Assembly: GCA_021735645.1 (NCBI GenBank)
Contig: JAIPGP010000013.1
Location: forward strand, 1-54,634
Direction of reading: 5' to 3'
Source: Candidatus Cloacimonadota bacterium
Lineage (GTDB): Bacteria > Cloacimonadota > Cloacimonadia > Cloacimonadales > TCS61
DNA: 54,634 bases
Part shown: piece after piece, positions 10,591 through 20,093 of the stretch
Layout of the letters: each line of letters opens with the position of its first letter
How positions within the stretch are numbered: position 1 is the first letter of the stretch
Program-made: the position numbers and the translations under genes
The notes under the pieces: model-generated
What the model was told of the DNA's origin: nothing
Database searches by the model: none
The model's input: only the letters and a program-made list of their open reading frames with translations

Positions 10591-10846
10591 GAAGCCACAG
10601 GGAGGGTACTGGGGGTATGCTTGAGACAGAAAAGGTAGATAATAGTATATCTATCAGATATTTAAGTTAAAATGATCAAATTCGGGCTGAAAATCAATAT
10701 ATTGTAACGGTTGTTTTGTGGGTGAGAGCATTCCAAAAGAGGAACGATATATGTAAACTGATATATAACCTCTACGAGGAAAAGAATGGGCGGGGTAGCA
10801 AATTTGCTACAAATAAATAACCTCTACGAGGTAATGGTTTAAACAG
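10591..10846 (+). repeat. Dispersed intergenic element, copy B
   Basis: This matches copy A (176-376) over most of its length in the same orientation. It differs by an extra ~52-bp segment near the 3' side, flanked by two copies of TAACCTCTACGAG (10766 and 10818), as a tandem duplication or small insertion would give. The extra segment contains a perfect 16-bp palindrome, GTAGCAAATTTGCTAC (10795-10810). The element ends about 65 bases before the lipoprotein gene at 10913. Confidence 0.75.
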
Positions 10847-10912
10847 TTAATTTATTGACATATAGAACACATAATTTAGTTATTGTAATTAGAATAAATC
10901 AATGAGGTAAAA

Positions 10913-11746
10913 ATGCAAAAAATAGTGATATTACTTATTCTGGGGCTTTTATTAATGAGTTGCACAGATGATTCGGATAGTGGTGTATTATTCAGTCTTG
11001 ATGTTGTAGATAGTGCTGGTAATCCGGTATCCGGGCTTTTAGTGGATGTTAATAATGCCGTTTTTAATGGTCCGTGGGGAGGCAGACCAGAGACAACCAT
11101 CTCTTTTGAAGTAGGTGAAGAAAGTCAGATAAAGCTGGAAATTTTTGATCTGCAAAATGAACTGGTACGTACCCTGATTGATGATACTCTTGACGCAGGT
11201 CAACATAATGTTTGCTGGAATGGGCATAATAATGTTGATGAACCGGCAAATTTTGGGGGGACTAACATTTTCAGGTATCAGATGACTGCTATCAAAACTA
11301 CAAGTGGTGAGATATTATATCAGGAAAGTAAATATATGTGCATGGAGCTATTGCTGTATTCATACCTAAGTCAGGTTGGCAGCACGGATGAAGCAGGTTC
11401 TTTCAACCTTGAAAATATGCTGGCATTTCCTCATTTATTTAATTTGGGTGAACAGGAGAAATACGATGAAGATGGCAATTATTGTGGTAAATTTACTTTA
11501 TCTGACAGTATAAATATCAAACTTACTGATCCTGAAACAGAGGAATATATGGTAGCTACAGTTTTAATGGGCAGCTCAAAACATAATCATTACAGTTTCG
11601 TTTGGGAGAATCTGCAAACCGGCTGTCAAGCGGAAGAAACTGAAGAGATTGCCAATCAGGCAGTAATCATCGACCGCGGTATTGGTGATGATGAAGTACC
11701 TACAGGATTCTTTCTCTGGGGAAATTATCCTAATCCGTTTAATTGA
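10913..11746 (+). CDS. Lipoprotein ending exactly at the YPNPFN motif
   Basis: A 277-residue exported lipoprotein. The signal peptide has a lipobox ending LLLMSC, so Cys17 would be lipidated. Residues about 65-125 resemble the FlgD-like Ig fold normally found at the C-terminus of type IX cargo (IKLEIFDLQNELVRTL, then DAGQHNVCWNG). The protein stops directly after NYPNPFN, where a normal sorting domain would begin. So the FlgD-like part lies in the N-terminal half and only the leading motif remains at the end. A remnant with the same ending exists at 14993-15103. The middle is unrecognised. It may be a truncated cargo or a distinct short-tailed family. Confidence 0.75.
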   Translation: MQKIVILLILGLLLMSCTDDSDSGVLFSLDVVDSAGNPVSGLLVDVNNAVFNGPWGGRPETTISFEVGEESQIKLEIFDLQNELVRTLIDDTLDAGQHNVCWNGHNNVDEPANFGGTNIFRYQMTAIKTTSGEILYQESKYMCMELLLYSYLSQVGSTDEAGSFNLENMLAFPHLFNLGEQEKYDEDGNYCGKFTLSDSINIKLTDPETEEYMVATVLMGSSKHNHYSFVWENLQTGCQAEETEEIANQAVIIDRGIGDDEVPTGFFLWGNYPNPFN

Positions 11747-11781
11747 TTGGGATTATATTATAACCTAACCTGAGCGATTCC

Positions 11782-11814
11782 GTGAACGAAGTTAACGCAG
11801 TGAACACAGTGAAC
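11782..11814. repeat. 9-bp-period array, GTKAAC + variable triplet
   Basis: GTGAAC (11782), GTTAAC (11791), GTGAAC (11800) and GTGAAC (11809) are exactly 9 bp apart, with triplets gaa, gca, aca and gag. The array lies between the converging lipoprotein and beta-helix genes. Confidence 0.85.
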
Positions 11815-11827
11815 GAGAGGCTGTGGG

Positions 11828-14671
11828 TTATTTGATCAGCATGATCTTTTTACTTACAATGCCATTACTGCTCTTCAATCTGAGCAGATAAACTCCTGAA
11901 CTTACTTTCCTACCGGTTGTATTTCTTCCATCCCAGATCAGGGTGTTATTGCCTGAGGGGAGGATTTCATTAGTAAGAATTTTAACAAGCTGCCCCTTTA
12001 GATTATACACTGAGATATTTACCTGTTCAGCCTCTGGTAGATTAAAGGTTATTTGTGTTTCTGGATTGAAAGGATTTGGGTATATAGAAATTAATTTGTC
12101 CAATTCTGTGATATTATCTTCCGGCAGATATTCCAGGTCATAAGAATTTCCATTATCCTCTATCTGAAAGTGAATATTCCACGCTTCCGGATTTTCCGCC
12201 TGATAGGGTATCCTGACAATATTACCTGCGATCCCGGCAGCACTGATCAAAGCAAACTTATTATCATTATAGTTATAAAGACAATCATCATTTATTACTT
12301 CCTGCAAATCCACAGTCAGATTTTCCGCACTGGTGAGTTCATATTCGAGGCTGAAAATGGGGTTCAGGCTGTTAAGATAGATATATTCTGCATCATGCGA
12401 GATTGTGATCTCTCCTGGGGGGAGCCGCATAGCATTGACTACCGGCAATTGGCTGATTAGCCCTACAATATACTGCAATATATGAGCCGCATCAATGGCG
12501 CCTATATCACCGCTGAGATTTACGTCAGCTTTTTCCACACGCCAGTCTGACCAGGGACGAGGGTCAAGCTCAGGCAGCGGATCAAGTCCCACTACGTACA
12601 TAAGGACCAGGGAAGCATCCAGGCTTTCAACTAATTCATTATCATCAATATCGCCATATAGCAGCATTAAACCATATTCAAAAGCGCCCATATCAGGAGC
12701 AATTCCAGAATATTCATATTGACTTAGATCCACTAAGACTTCACCATCATACTCAAAATAACTGGTACCCGTATCAATACAGGGTGAATACTCTGTCAGA
12801 TGATAATCTCCTACTAAAACATCCATAAAAAAAGGATCAATATCAATATTACCTTCTAACCAGTTAGCTGTTCCATTTTCGTTGGTTTCTATTCCTTCTT
12901 CTCCTCCTGAAATATCAGAATAGGCAATTGTTACTGAACTTAAGTAAGAATAAGCCGATAATACAATGTCCTGGGGTAAATTATTCCAGACAATACTGTT
13001 CACTACAATCGGATTGGAAGTATAGCAATAAATCCCACCGCCATCAATATCAGCTACATTATCCGTAATCGTTACATTCTCAATAATTGGACTGGATTGA
13101 TTGCAGTAAATCCCACCGCCAAAAAATTCAGCCGAGTTACCCGAAATCGTTACATTCACTAAATTCGTAGAACTGGAATTCTCATAGAAAATCCCTCCAC
13201 CACCAAATCCAGCGGAATTGTTCCCGATCATCACATTCTCAAAACTCGGGTTGGAATGAAAGCAGTAAATCCCACCACCATTGGTCTCAACTGAATTATC
13301 CATGATCGAAACATTTAATAAATTCGGACTGCAAAAATTATAGTAAATCCCACCGCCATCCTCAGCAGCAGAATTATTCGTAATCATCACATTCTCTAAA
13401 CTTAAACTGCCTTGATTACAGTAAATCCCTCCGCCTTTAACCTCAGCAGAATTATCCGTAATTGTAATATCCTCTAAACTCGGGCTGGAATCTATACAGT
13501 AAAATCCACCGCCAAAACGAGCCGAATTATTTGTTATCGTCCCATTCACAAAACTCAGTTGGGCAGTCTCTTCGCAACAAATACCACCACCATTATAGTG
13601 AGCGATATTATCTATAAATGTAACATTCACTAAATCCAGATTAGAATAATTGCAGCAGTAAATCCCACCACCAAAGCCATGAAAAGTATAATAAGCTGAA
13701 TTCCCCGTAAATGTTACATTTATTAAAGTAGCGATAGAATTATCGAAATGAATCCCAGCACCTCTTTCCTCTACCGAATTACCGGCAAATGTAACTCCTT
13801 CTAAATCTGCACTGGAAGAAGAGAAGCAGATTCCACCACCCCTATCCTCTACCGAATTACCTGTAAATTGCACATTCTCAAAACTCATAGAGGATTCATT
13901 ACAGAAAATTCCTCCACCACTACTATATCCTCCTGTATTATCAGTAATTGTCACATTCTCAAAACTTGCACTGGAAGACTCACAGCAAATACCTCCGCCA
14001 TTATATCCAGACGTATTATCGGTTATCGTCACATTCGCAAAACTCAGAGCGGAATCATCAAAGTAAACCCCACCACCATACCAGGCGAAATTATCTATAA
14101 TTGCCACATTCTCAAAACTCGGACTGGAAGATTGGCAGAAAATCCCACCGCCACACGAAAGAGCGTAATTATCAATAATTGTGACATTCTCTAAACTCGG
14201 GCTGGAAGAATTGCAGCAATATATGCCACCACCATAACCATCATTGAAATCAGAAGTCGAATTACTCGTGATCATCAGATTCACTAAACCCGGACTGGCA
14301 TCATCGCAGTAAATTCCACCACCATCTTCATCACCAAGTCCATTAGTAATCGTAAATCCTATTAATACAGAAGCAGAATTTTCTCCGCTGGCAAATGTGA
14401 TTACTGAGCCATTTTGATTACCATCAATGATCGTTTGCTCAATATAGCTGCTATCCTGAGTTGTGTAAAACAGGGACCCCAGAATTATCGCTTTCCCGGC
14501 AAAATTGATATTCTCAAGGTAAGTGCCGGGAGATACAATAATCTCATCTCCATCTTCAGAGGCAGATATTCCCTCCTGAATAGTTGTGTAATCCTCCGGG
14601 ATGTATATTGTTGTCGCAAAAGCACCTGTCAGCAAAATTATAAAAAATATAAATATAGCCTGCTTTTTCAT
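11828..14671 (-). CDS. Exported parallel beta-helix protein with dockerin and sorting domain
   Basis: About 947 residues from the preferred start MKKQAIF at 14671, which has GGAG five bases upstream. An in-frame ATG also exists at 14689. After the signal peptide comes a DUF1565-like start (TIYIPEDYTTIQEGI). About 17 beta-helix turns of the form GGGIYC...SFENVTITDNSA follow, as in polymorphic outer-membrane proteins. Residues about 672-745 form a dockerin-like pair of calcium loops (GDIDDNELVESLDASLVLM and DVNLSGDIGAIDAAHIL). The C-terminus from about 862 is a type IX sorting domain with IYPNPFNPETQ. It is likely surface-exposed and involved in binding polymers or partner proteins. The 3' end converges on the lipoprotein gene. 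Confidence 0.92.
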   Translation of the reverse strand: MKKQAIFIFFIILLTGAFATTIYIPEDYTTIQEGISASEDGDEIIVSPGTYLENINFAGKAIILGSLFYTTQDSSYIEQTIIDGNQNGSVITFASGENSASVLIGFTITNGLGDEDGGGIYCDDASPGLVNLMITSNSTSDFNDGYGGGIYCCNSSSPSLENVTIIDNYALSCGGGIFCQSSSPSFENVAIIDNFAWYGGGVYFDDSALSFANVTITDNTSGYNGGGICCESSSASFENVTITDNTGGYSSGGGIFCNESSMSFENVQFTGNSVEDRGGGICFSSSSADLEGVTFAGNSVEERGAGIHFDNSIATLINVTFTGNSAYYTFHGFGGGIYCCNYSNLDLVNVTFIDNIAHYNGGGICCEETAQLSFVNGTITNNSARFGGGFYCIDSSPSLEDITITDNSAEVKGGGIYCNQGSLSLENVMITNNSAAEDGGGIYYNFCSPNLLNVSIMDNSVETNGGGIYCFHSNPSFENVMIGNNSAGFGGGGIFYENSSSTNLVNVTISGNSAEFFGGGIYCNQSSPIIENVTITDNVADIDGGGIYCYTSNPIVVNSIVWNNLPQDIVLSAYSYLSSVTIAYSDISGGEEGIETNENGTANWLEGNIDIDPFFMDVLVGDYHLTEYSPCIDTGTSYFEYDGEVLVDLSQYEYSGIAPDMGAFEYGLMLLYGDIDDNELVESLDASLVLMYVVGLDPLPELDPRPWSDWRVEKADVNLSGDIGAIDAAHILQYIVGLISQLPVVNAMRLPPGEITISHDAEYIYLNSLNPIFSLEYELTSAENLTVDLQEVINDDCLYNYNDNKFALISAAGIAGNIVRIPYQAENPEAWNIHFQIEDNGNSYDLEYLPEDNITELDKLISIYPNPFNPETQITFNLPEAEQVNISVYNLKGQLVKILTNEILPSGNNTLIWDGRNTTGRKVSSGVYLLRLKSSNGIVSKKIMLIK

Positions 14672-14790
14672 TATTACTCCCATATTCATTGATCTAATAT
14701 ATTAAATCTTGTTGTAATAGTGTTATAGTTTGTCAACTATTTTAGTGAAATTTCGCGTGCCCCTCCTCCGAAATAAAAATAATTTCTGTA

Positions 14791-14880
14791 ACTAAGTAAT
14801 ATGTGCACCGCTGGGTATTTTCAGGGGCGCAATGACGACCACTATCAACCGATTCCAGCTCGATTTAATTTCTTGGGTTG
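14791..14880 (+). repeat. Second dispersed intergenic element, copy 1
   Basis: It shares ACTAAGT, ATGTGCACCGC, GGGTATTT, ACGACC and CTATCA in the same order and spacing with 34247-34330. Both copies are on the plus strand. There is no open frame. The likely origin is a small dispersed repeat or intergenic spacer family. Confidence 0.65.
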
Positions 14881-14992
14881 AAATTTTGAATAAATTAGCT
14901 GATTGCTCGTAGTTCTCGCCCCACTTCCAGAGTACTGTTAGCGGTGCAAGTCCTACTTAACTGGTCAATTATCATTAAAACTCCTGCTATGA

Positions 14993-15103
14993 AAACAAGA
15001 AAAAACAGGGGGATGCCTGCTAATCTTTGACCGTGATGCAGGCGATGATGAGGTTTCGCTGGGATTTCAACTCAGGCAGAATTATCCTAATCCGTTTAAT
15101 TAG
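14993..15103 (+). pseudogene. Remnant of a lipoprotein tail ending at YPNPFN-stop
   Basis: An open frame of 36 codons lacking a start ends in FDRDAGDDEVSLGF followed by QNYPNPFN and TAG. The end of the gene at 10913 reads IDRGIGDDEVPTGF followed by GNYPNPFN and TGA. The two tails are therefore homologous and stop at the same residue. The upstream part of this second gene is missing. It may be a deletion remnant or a copy moved by recombination. Confidence 0.65.
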
Positions 15104-15187
15104 AAGGAAATAAGGCAGTAACACAAACCCAGACCAGGATGGTCTGGATACGCACCTTTTCCGGGCAATCCGTGACTAAAATTTCTC

Positions 15188-18100
15188 CTATTTCATGAGA
15201 ATCATCTTTCTGGATTGGACTGTGTTACCAGCTTTTAAATAAGAGAAATATACTCCGCTGCTTACAGCTTCATCGTTATTATCTCTGCCGTTCCAGACCA
15301 GCGAATGTTGACCTGCGGTCATATAACTATCCACCAGGTTACGCACTAATTGTCCTTTCAGGTTATAAACTTTCAGCTCCACTTCCATATTTTCGGGTAT
15401 CCGGAAATAAATCTCAGTTTCAGGATTGAAGGGATTGGGATAATTTCCTGTCAATTCCATAACCCCGCAGGCAGGTTCATCATCTTCTCCCACAATTTGC
15501 ACATCGAGCACGACATTAATGATTTTTGTATCCCAGCTTTCAGAGGTAATCACAATATCAGAGGTGTAGATACCTTGTGCGATATCATGCGAATCAAAGT
15601 TAAGGGTTATTTCCTGTGACTCTTCAGGTTCAAGATTTCCCTCTAACGTATCCAGATCAAGCCAGGGCGTAGTATCATTTAGATTGAGAAAGAAGTTTAC
15701 CGGCAAATCACCGATATTTGTCAAAGTGAAAACCTGACTACCGGTTTCCTCAGGTTCCATCTCAAAATGAATGCTGTCCGGATCAACTGTAAAAGTATTT
15801 ACCATGTATGCGATTAAAGGCAGTGTTCTATTTCCGCTATAATCTACGCAAGTGATATAAGCTTCTAAATGAAATTGATAAAAATCAGGAACATCTTCCG
15901 CTACTTCCAGGCAAAAAGCGTTTTCCAGTGTTCCCAGACCATTAGCTGGAATTTCCAGGCAGCCTCCTGCATTATCAATCACAGTAACATAAGGGTCTTC
16001 AATAGAAAGTTCCACTTCAATATATTGGGCAGTTTCTCCTCCTATATTCTCCAGAACCAGACTTATATAGGCAGTTTCTCCAGCTTCAATAAAATTATCA
16101 TCACCTGCCAGGGCATAATAATCACTAACTTCCAGAAAAGGTGCATCCACAGGTATCGGCGGTGTAGTAAATAAGAGTGCAGTTTCATTTTCCAGGACTT
16201 TGCAGGCTGCCGGAAATGTGTTATTGAAGCTATATTGCAACCCGATCTGAGAATTGCTGTTCTCCAATCCAATCGTACAATATTGCCCGTGGTTGCTTGG
16301 ATAACTTCCTACGTTATTATTAGTTACATCCAGATACTGCATTTTGATCATACTATCTCCCGTTGTCACGGGATAATGTCTGGCGTCATAGAGAAGCACT
16401 TCGAAATACTCCAGGGCAGCGGTATCTCCATTTGTTATGTTTGACCACTCTATTACATAATAATGAAGCTCAGCATTATAATACCAGAGAATATCTCCGG
16501 AACTGATGCTCAAATCATCCCAGAAAACCGCGATCATGGGACTTGGTCCTTGAGGTCCGGGAATCTGATAGTTCATGAAACTTCCGCTTTCATGATAGCC
16601 GGGAGCAATCCAGCCATTAGTGCATACACAGATTTCATTATATTCTTCACCATAAAAAGAGAAACTGAAGTCATCAGGTAAATCCAGGTTTGCATAATTT
16701 CCGGTTCCGGCTCCTGTACCTGTTCCTGTTGCCCCTTCCCAGATGATGGATGTACCTGCACCACCATAATCCGGATCAATTTCTATCCAGTCATAATCCG
16801 GACAAAGTTCATATCCCGCATCGTCATCATCATAGCACCAGTAACCATATTCATCCGGTCCATAGGGATCGGTAACTTCCGGGTCACCGATGGGAATATT
16901 CATCGTTACAAAACTATCATATCCATCCGCATCAGTGAGATGAATATTAAAGGGAATATATGTTCCCGGCAGAACCAGTTCACTGGCTGTGATTGTGAAA
17001 CTATTATCAACATTGCTGGAGGATCCGCCGGCAGCAATTGTGCCAAAATCACCCTGATTATCCTCTATAATTATCCGGTGGCTATTGCAGATTAATTGTC
17101 CTTCCACTCCTGCCGCATCCAGTTCTCCATTGTTTCCCAGAGTGAAATAAATTTCTTCTGTTTCACCCGGATCTATTATTCCATCCCCGGAAACCGTATA
17201 ATCGCTGGCAAATAGACTAGCTCCTTGCACCGGAATATACTGCCAGGTGATCCATTCATTATCATCTGCATCAGTAATCGTGAATTCCATCAAAAGTACT
17301 ACATCCCCCTGAATAGCGGGAGCAAATTCCAGTTCAAACCCGGATTCACCCGTTATTATTTCCCCAATTGCAATATCTCCAAAATCCACAATTGGCGTTA
17401 ATATTGTAACATCAGAATTGCTGCATGCCATGCTAACATTCACTTCGTGGACATCTGCATTTCCTCTATTTGCCAGGGTAAGCATTAGCTCCCCTGTCTC
17501 ACCCGGGTTTACAATACCATTGCCATTTCCATCTAAATCAATAAATTCTCGTGATTGAATTTCCATGAACTGATCAAGAGGATCTTTTCTGAGAGCCTCT
17601 CTGAAAGGGATGTGATTATGTTTGGTAGCTGTAAGAGTATAATTACCATCAGGAGCATGAGCCACATCCAGAATAACAGAACCATTTTCGTCACAAAATT
17701 CCGTTGCAGTATATCCTCCATCTACTTCATATAAGGTTACCCAGGCTCCTTCAGCAGCATTTCCGGTGGAATCAAAAACTGTCACTTCAAAAAAATTAGC
17801 ACCATCAGGGATCACATCATCACAGGCAACAGAAAGAATCTGAGGAATGCCAGTCCATAATTCCAGGCTGGCATCTCCCATCAAGGTATTCCAGTGAGAA
17901 AAGATATTCACATAACAGCCGGGATTTTGAGGAAAGCTCAGCCAGAGGTGATACTTACCCTGTAACACAGCTCCTCCCATAGTATAGATATTATCGCGAA
18001 ATATACCTCCCCAGACCCCTAAAGCAATAGCATTGTTAAAAGGTGTATGCGTTCCAACTGTGGCTGTACCCATAGCCCCGATACCGCCACTTGGCAGAGA

Positions 18101-19549
18101 TACTGTACCTGATTGATAGAAACCCTCCGCGGTACCAAGCCCATAATTCCAGTTATTTGAGCCACAGGTTGGTATCACGGCAAATGGCATCATACCGCCA
18201 TTTGTTGTAGCGCCGGCGGTCCAGTTTGAAGTGCCAAAATAACCACGGTAGCCAAAGTATGATACTCCCAGATCAATGGCATTATTCATCTGATAAGGAA
18301 ATGGGCCTAAATAAACCTCAAAAAAATTATCATCATCAGAGAAATTACCGGGATAATCCAGCATCATTTCCTTAAATGCTTTCATCACGGCAATGCAGGA
18401 ATATCCCGAATAAGAGGAGTCACCTGTCAATAATGCCCGTTGATACCATTCCAGATGCTCCAGATAAGGGCTTTTTTCATATGAAATTGCTTTACTGATA
18501 ACTGTTTGCAATACTGCTATCGTGTTAAAAGTCATTCTTCCTAATATCACGTCACCCAGAACATCATTTCCTTCTAATTGACTGTAAGGATGATCTCCTT
18601 CACCGCCGCTGGTAAACCAGGTAGCTATAGCAAAAGTGCCATCACCGTCTCCCATAATATTTACATATTCCGGTGGGTTTTCCCAGGTATCATAAGCATC
18701 CTGGATATAATCTTTGATCGAGGTATTCGTGATCCCCGTTTCTGCCGTAGTTGCCACAACAACATTGAACCCTTTCTGCTTTTTCCATTCCGTAAGATAT
18801 GCCAGATTTTCCAGCACGTCATCATTATCATTGCAGATAAATAATATTGTCGGTACCTGGTATTCGTCCCTCAGCGGCAATTGATCATAATTTAAAGAAT
18901 TCGCTCGAAACATTTCTGTAAATGCCCGAGAACGCTTGCGGTGGCTGTATCTGGCATTGATCCCACCACTGCCATCCACGGTTATCCTGACTCTGATACT
19001 GCTGCACACCCTTAATGTGCGGCTACCAGCATCATATTGAAAAGGACTGAAGGTAACCGGCAGCATTCGGAAATCTCGCATTATTGCGGGTTCTCCTGAC
19101 CAGACGGTTTCTGCCGGATATACTCCTCTTCCCTGATAAAATTCTGTATTTATAGTAAAATTATCTCTTGGTTCTTCACTTTCATACTGCAAGGCTTCCT
19201 GCGGATAAATCAGGATTTCCGGATATTCTCTCTGCTCATAACTGATTATTTCAATGGTTGCATTACCTTCATCGGGTATGATCAAAGCCTTTGTAAACAC
19301 CGGCAGATCAGGCATGCCAATATCCAGCAATTCTCCTGCTTCCGGATGGCTGATCACCGAATAAATCTCTCCATCATATTTCTTTTCTCCCAGGTCAAAG
19401 CCATCAAGAGTGAAAACTATTTCTGCTTGACCACGCGTCTGCTGCTCACAGGTGTATAACCCGGACTGCTGTTCGGGGTTCACCTCTATCCATCGCCCCA
19501 TTAAACTCAAACCTGCCAATAATAAAATGAACAATAATGAAATCTTCAT
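15188..19549 (-). CDS. Gingipain-type C25 cysteine peptidase with sorting domain
   Basis: A 1453-residue secreted protease. A signal peptide is followed by a gingipain-like propeptide (about 45-225). The caspase-fold C25 domain starts near VPTILFICND (232). The probable catalytic pair is His320 (EGDHPYSQ) and Cys462 (AVIPTCGSNN), at the spacing expected for the family. After the catalytic domain come Ig/CARDB-like segments with repeated GNGIVNPGETGE and GDGIIDPGETEE motifs, then an FlgD-like sorting domain from about 1366 (NYPNPFNPETE). Peptidases of this family cleave after basic residues or, in type IX systems, process secreted cargo. Either role is possible here. Confidence 0.92.
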   Translation of the reverse strand: MKISLLFILLLAGLSLMGRWIEVNPEQQSGLYTCEQQTRGQAEIVFTLDGFDLGEKKYDGEIYSVISHPEAGELLDIGMPDLPVFTKALIIPDEGNATIEIISYEQREYPEILIYPQEALQYESEEPRDNFTINTEFYQGRGVYPAETVWSGEPAIMRDFRMLPVTFSPFQYDAGSRTLRVCSSIRVRITVDGSGGINARYSHRKRSRAFTEMFRANSLNYDQLPLRDEYQVPTILFICNDNDDVLENLAYLTEWKKQKGFNVVVATTAETGITNTSIKDYIQDAYDTWENPPEYVNIMGDGDGTFAIATWFTSGGEGDHPYSQLEGNDVLGDVILGRMTFNTIAVLQTVISKAISYEKSPYLEHLEWYQRALLTGDSSYSGYSCIAVMKAFKEMMLDYPGNFSDDDNFFEVYLGPFPYQMNNAIDLGVSYFGYRGYFGTSNWTAGATTNGGMMPFAVIPTCGSNNWNYGLGTAEGFYQSGTVSLPSGGIGAMGTATVGTHTPFNNAIALGVWGGIFRDNIYTMGGAVLQGKYHLWLSFPQNPGCYVNIFSHWNTLMGDASLELWTGIPQILSVACDDVIPDGANFFEVTVFDSTGNAAEGAWVTLYEVDGGYTATEFCDENGSVILDVAHAPDGNYTLTATKHNHIPFREALRKDPLDQFMEIQSREFIDLDGNGNGIVNPGETGELMLTLANRGNADVHEVNVSMACSNSDVTILTPIVDFGDIAIGEIITGESGFELEFAPAIQGDVVLLMEFTITDADDNEWITWQYIPVQGASLFASDYTVSGDGIIDPGETEEIYFTLGNNGELDAAGVEGQLICNSHRIIIEDNQGDFGTIAAGGSSSNVDNSFTITASELVLPGTYIPFNIHLTDADGYDSFVTMNIPIGDPEVTDPYGPDEYGYWCYDDDDAGYELCPDYDWIEIDPDYGGAGTSIIWEGATGTGTGAGTGNYANLDLPDDFSFSFYGEEYNEICVCTNGWIAPGYHESGSFMNYQIPGPQGPSPMIAVFWDDLSISSGDILWYYNAELHYYVIEWSNITNGDTAALEYFEVLLYDARHYPVTTGDSMIKMQYLDVTNNNVGSYPSNHGQYCTIGLENSNSQIGLQYSFNNTFPAACKVLENETALLFTTPPIPVDAPFLEVSDYYALAGDDNFIEAGETAYISLVLENIGGETAQYIEVELSIEDPYVTVIDNAGGCLEIPANGLGTLENAFCLEVAEDVPDFYQFHLEAYITCVDYSGNRTLPLIAYMVNTFTVDPDSIHFEMEPEETGSQVFTLTNIGDLPVNFFLNLNDTTPWLDLDTLEGNLEPEESQEITLNFDSHDIAQGIYTSDIVITSESWDTKIINVVLDVQIVGEDDEPACGVMELTGNYPNPFNPETEIYFRIPENMEVELKVYNLKGQLVRNLVDSYMTAGQHSLVWNGRDNNDEAVSSGVYFSYLKAGNTVQSRKMILMK

Positions 19550-19822
19550 ATTCCAGCTTATCTCCCCGCTTTTCGGATTTTTTCTGCTTTTCTCTGATTC
19601 TATAATTACACATTGTTATAATTTTTTTTAGACGATCTTATTGGCAAGAAAAAATCTCTGCTTTAGTCAAATCGTGGGGAAAATAAATCAGGCAAAAATT
19701 GCCAGTTAAGCTCTCAGCCACCGCCATACCGTCTATCAAGTCTAATATTTTATAAACTGATGAAAAAAGTTGAGAAAAAAGTAAAAAAAAGGTTTACATA
19801 TTCTAAAAGGTGATTAGTTTAT
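19550..19822. other. AT-rich upstream region, no gene seen
   Basis: This is the spacer behind the start of the C25 peptidase. It is AT-rich with A and T tracts. No reading frame or repeat stands out. It probably contains the divergent promoters for the peptidase on the minus strand and the candidate small RNA on the plus strand. Confidence 0.4.
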
Positions 19823-19995
19823 TGTTACAGCCTGCCGAGAGCAAAAAAGTACTAAAGGGTAATTTCAATTAAATGACCCCAAATGGCAGACTTCTTATGA
19901 AACAAAAGATAGCCCGACCGGTTATCACAGGCTTCAATACAGAGAAGCCGCAGCAAATGAAGTGACGCAGTTAACTGCGTCACTTATTTTTTTTG
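19823..19995 (+). ncRNA. Candidate small RNA or leader ahead of pepD
   Basis: There is a strong plus-strand terminator at 19960-19995 but no upstream plus-strand gene in more than 3.8 kb, since the peptidase is transcribed away. The transcript it ends should therefore begin in this spacer. A GGCTTC/GAAGCC hairpin (19930-19949) precedes the terminator. A 30-codon ORF (19873-19965, starting MTPNGRLLMK) runs into the terminator stem, so a leader peptide with attenuation of the pepD operon is an alternative to a free small RNA. No known riboswitch core was recognised. The 5' end is a guess. Confidence 0.35.
19960..19995 (+). terminator. Perfect-palindrome terminator
   Basis: The 13-base half AAGTGACGCAGTT at 19960 is followed directly by its exact complement (to 19985), then A and eight T's. 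The T tract is only on the plus-strand side, so it terminates rightward transcription. It lies about 100 bases before pepD. Confidence 0.9.
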
Positions 19996-20029
19996 TGCTC
20001 CAGAGAAATGGGTGGGAATCACAATTACT

Positions 20030-20056
20030 TTGACATAATAACTGGATTTCTAAAAT
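20030..20056 (+). promoter_or_regulatory. Candidate sigma-70 promoter for pepD
   Basis: TTGACA at 20030-20035 and TAAAAT at 20051-20056 are separated by 15 bp, which is short. The -35 matches the consensus fully. It sits between the terminator and the pepD start at 20094, so pepD could be transcribed independently of the leader. Confidence 0.4.
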
Positions 20057-20093
20057 TTAACCAGAATAAAATAGTAGTGAAGGGCGAAGATCT

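Larger units (their letters stand above)
10372..10912. other. Non-coding region with arrays and a dispersed element
   Basis: No intact gene is seen. Next to the flavodoxin start is a short hairpin, TCGGGT (10391-10396) with ACCCGA (10401-10406). Then come a 9-bp array (10424-10456) and copy B of the dispersed element (10591-10846). The last 65 bases lead into the lipoprotein gene with the weak ribosome site ATGAGGTAAAA before ATG 10913. Confidence 0.6.
14672..15187. other. Non-coding region between two exported-protein genes
   Basis: No intact gene is seen. The stretch carries a dispersed element (14791-14880), a lipoprotein-tail remnant (14993-15103) and the phrase GCGGTGCAAGTCCTAC at about 14941, which recalls short conserved parts of group II intron RNA but is not enough for a call. 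Confidence 0.5.

Noticed and set aside
14931-14960. Possible group II intron piece (GCGGTGCAAGTCC)
   Set aside because: Only a short phrase matches. No reverse transcriptase, domain V or intron boundaries were found nearby.
19823-19995. Known riboswitch ahead of pepD
   Set aside because: No core of the TPP, cobalamin, SAM, glycine, purine, fluoride or c-di-GMP classes could be recognised.
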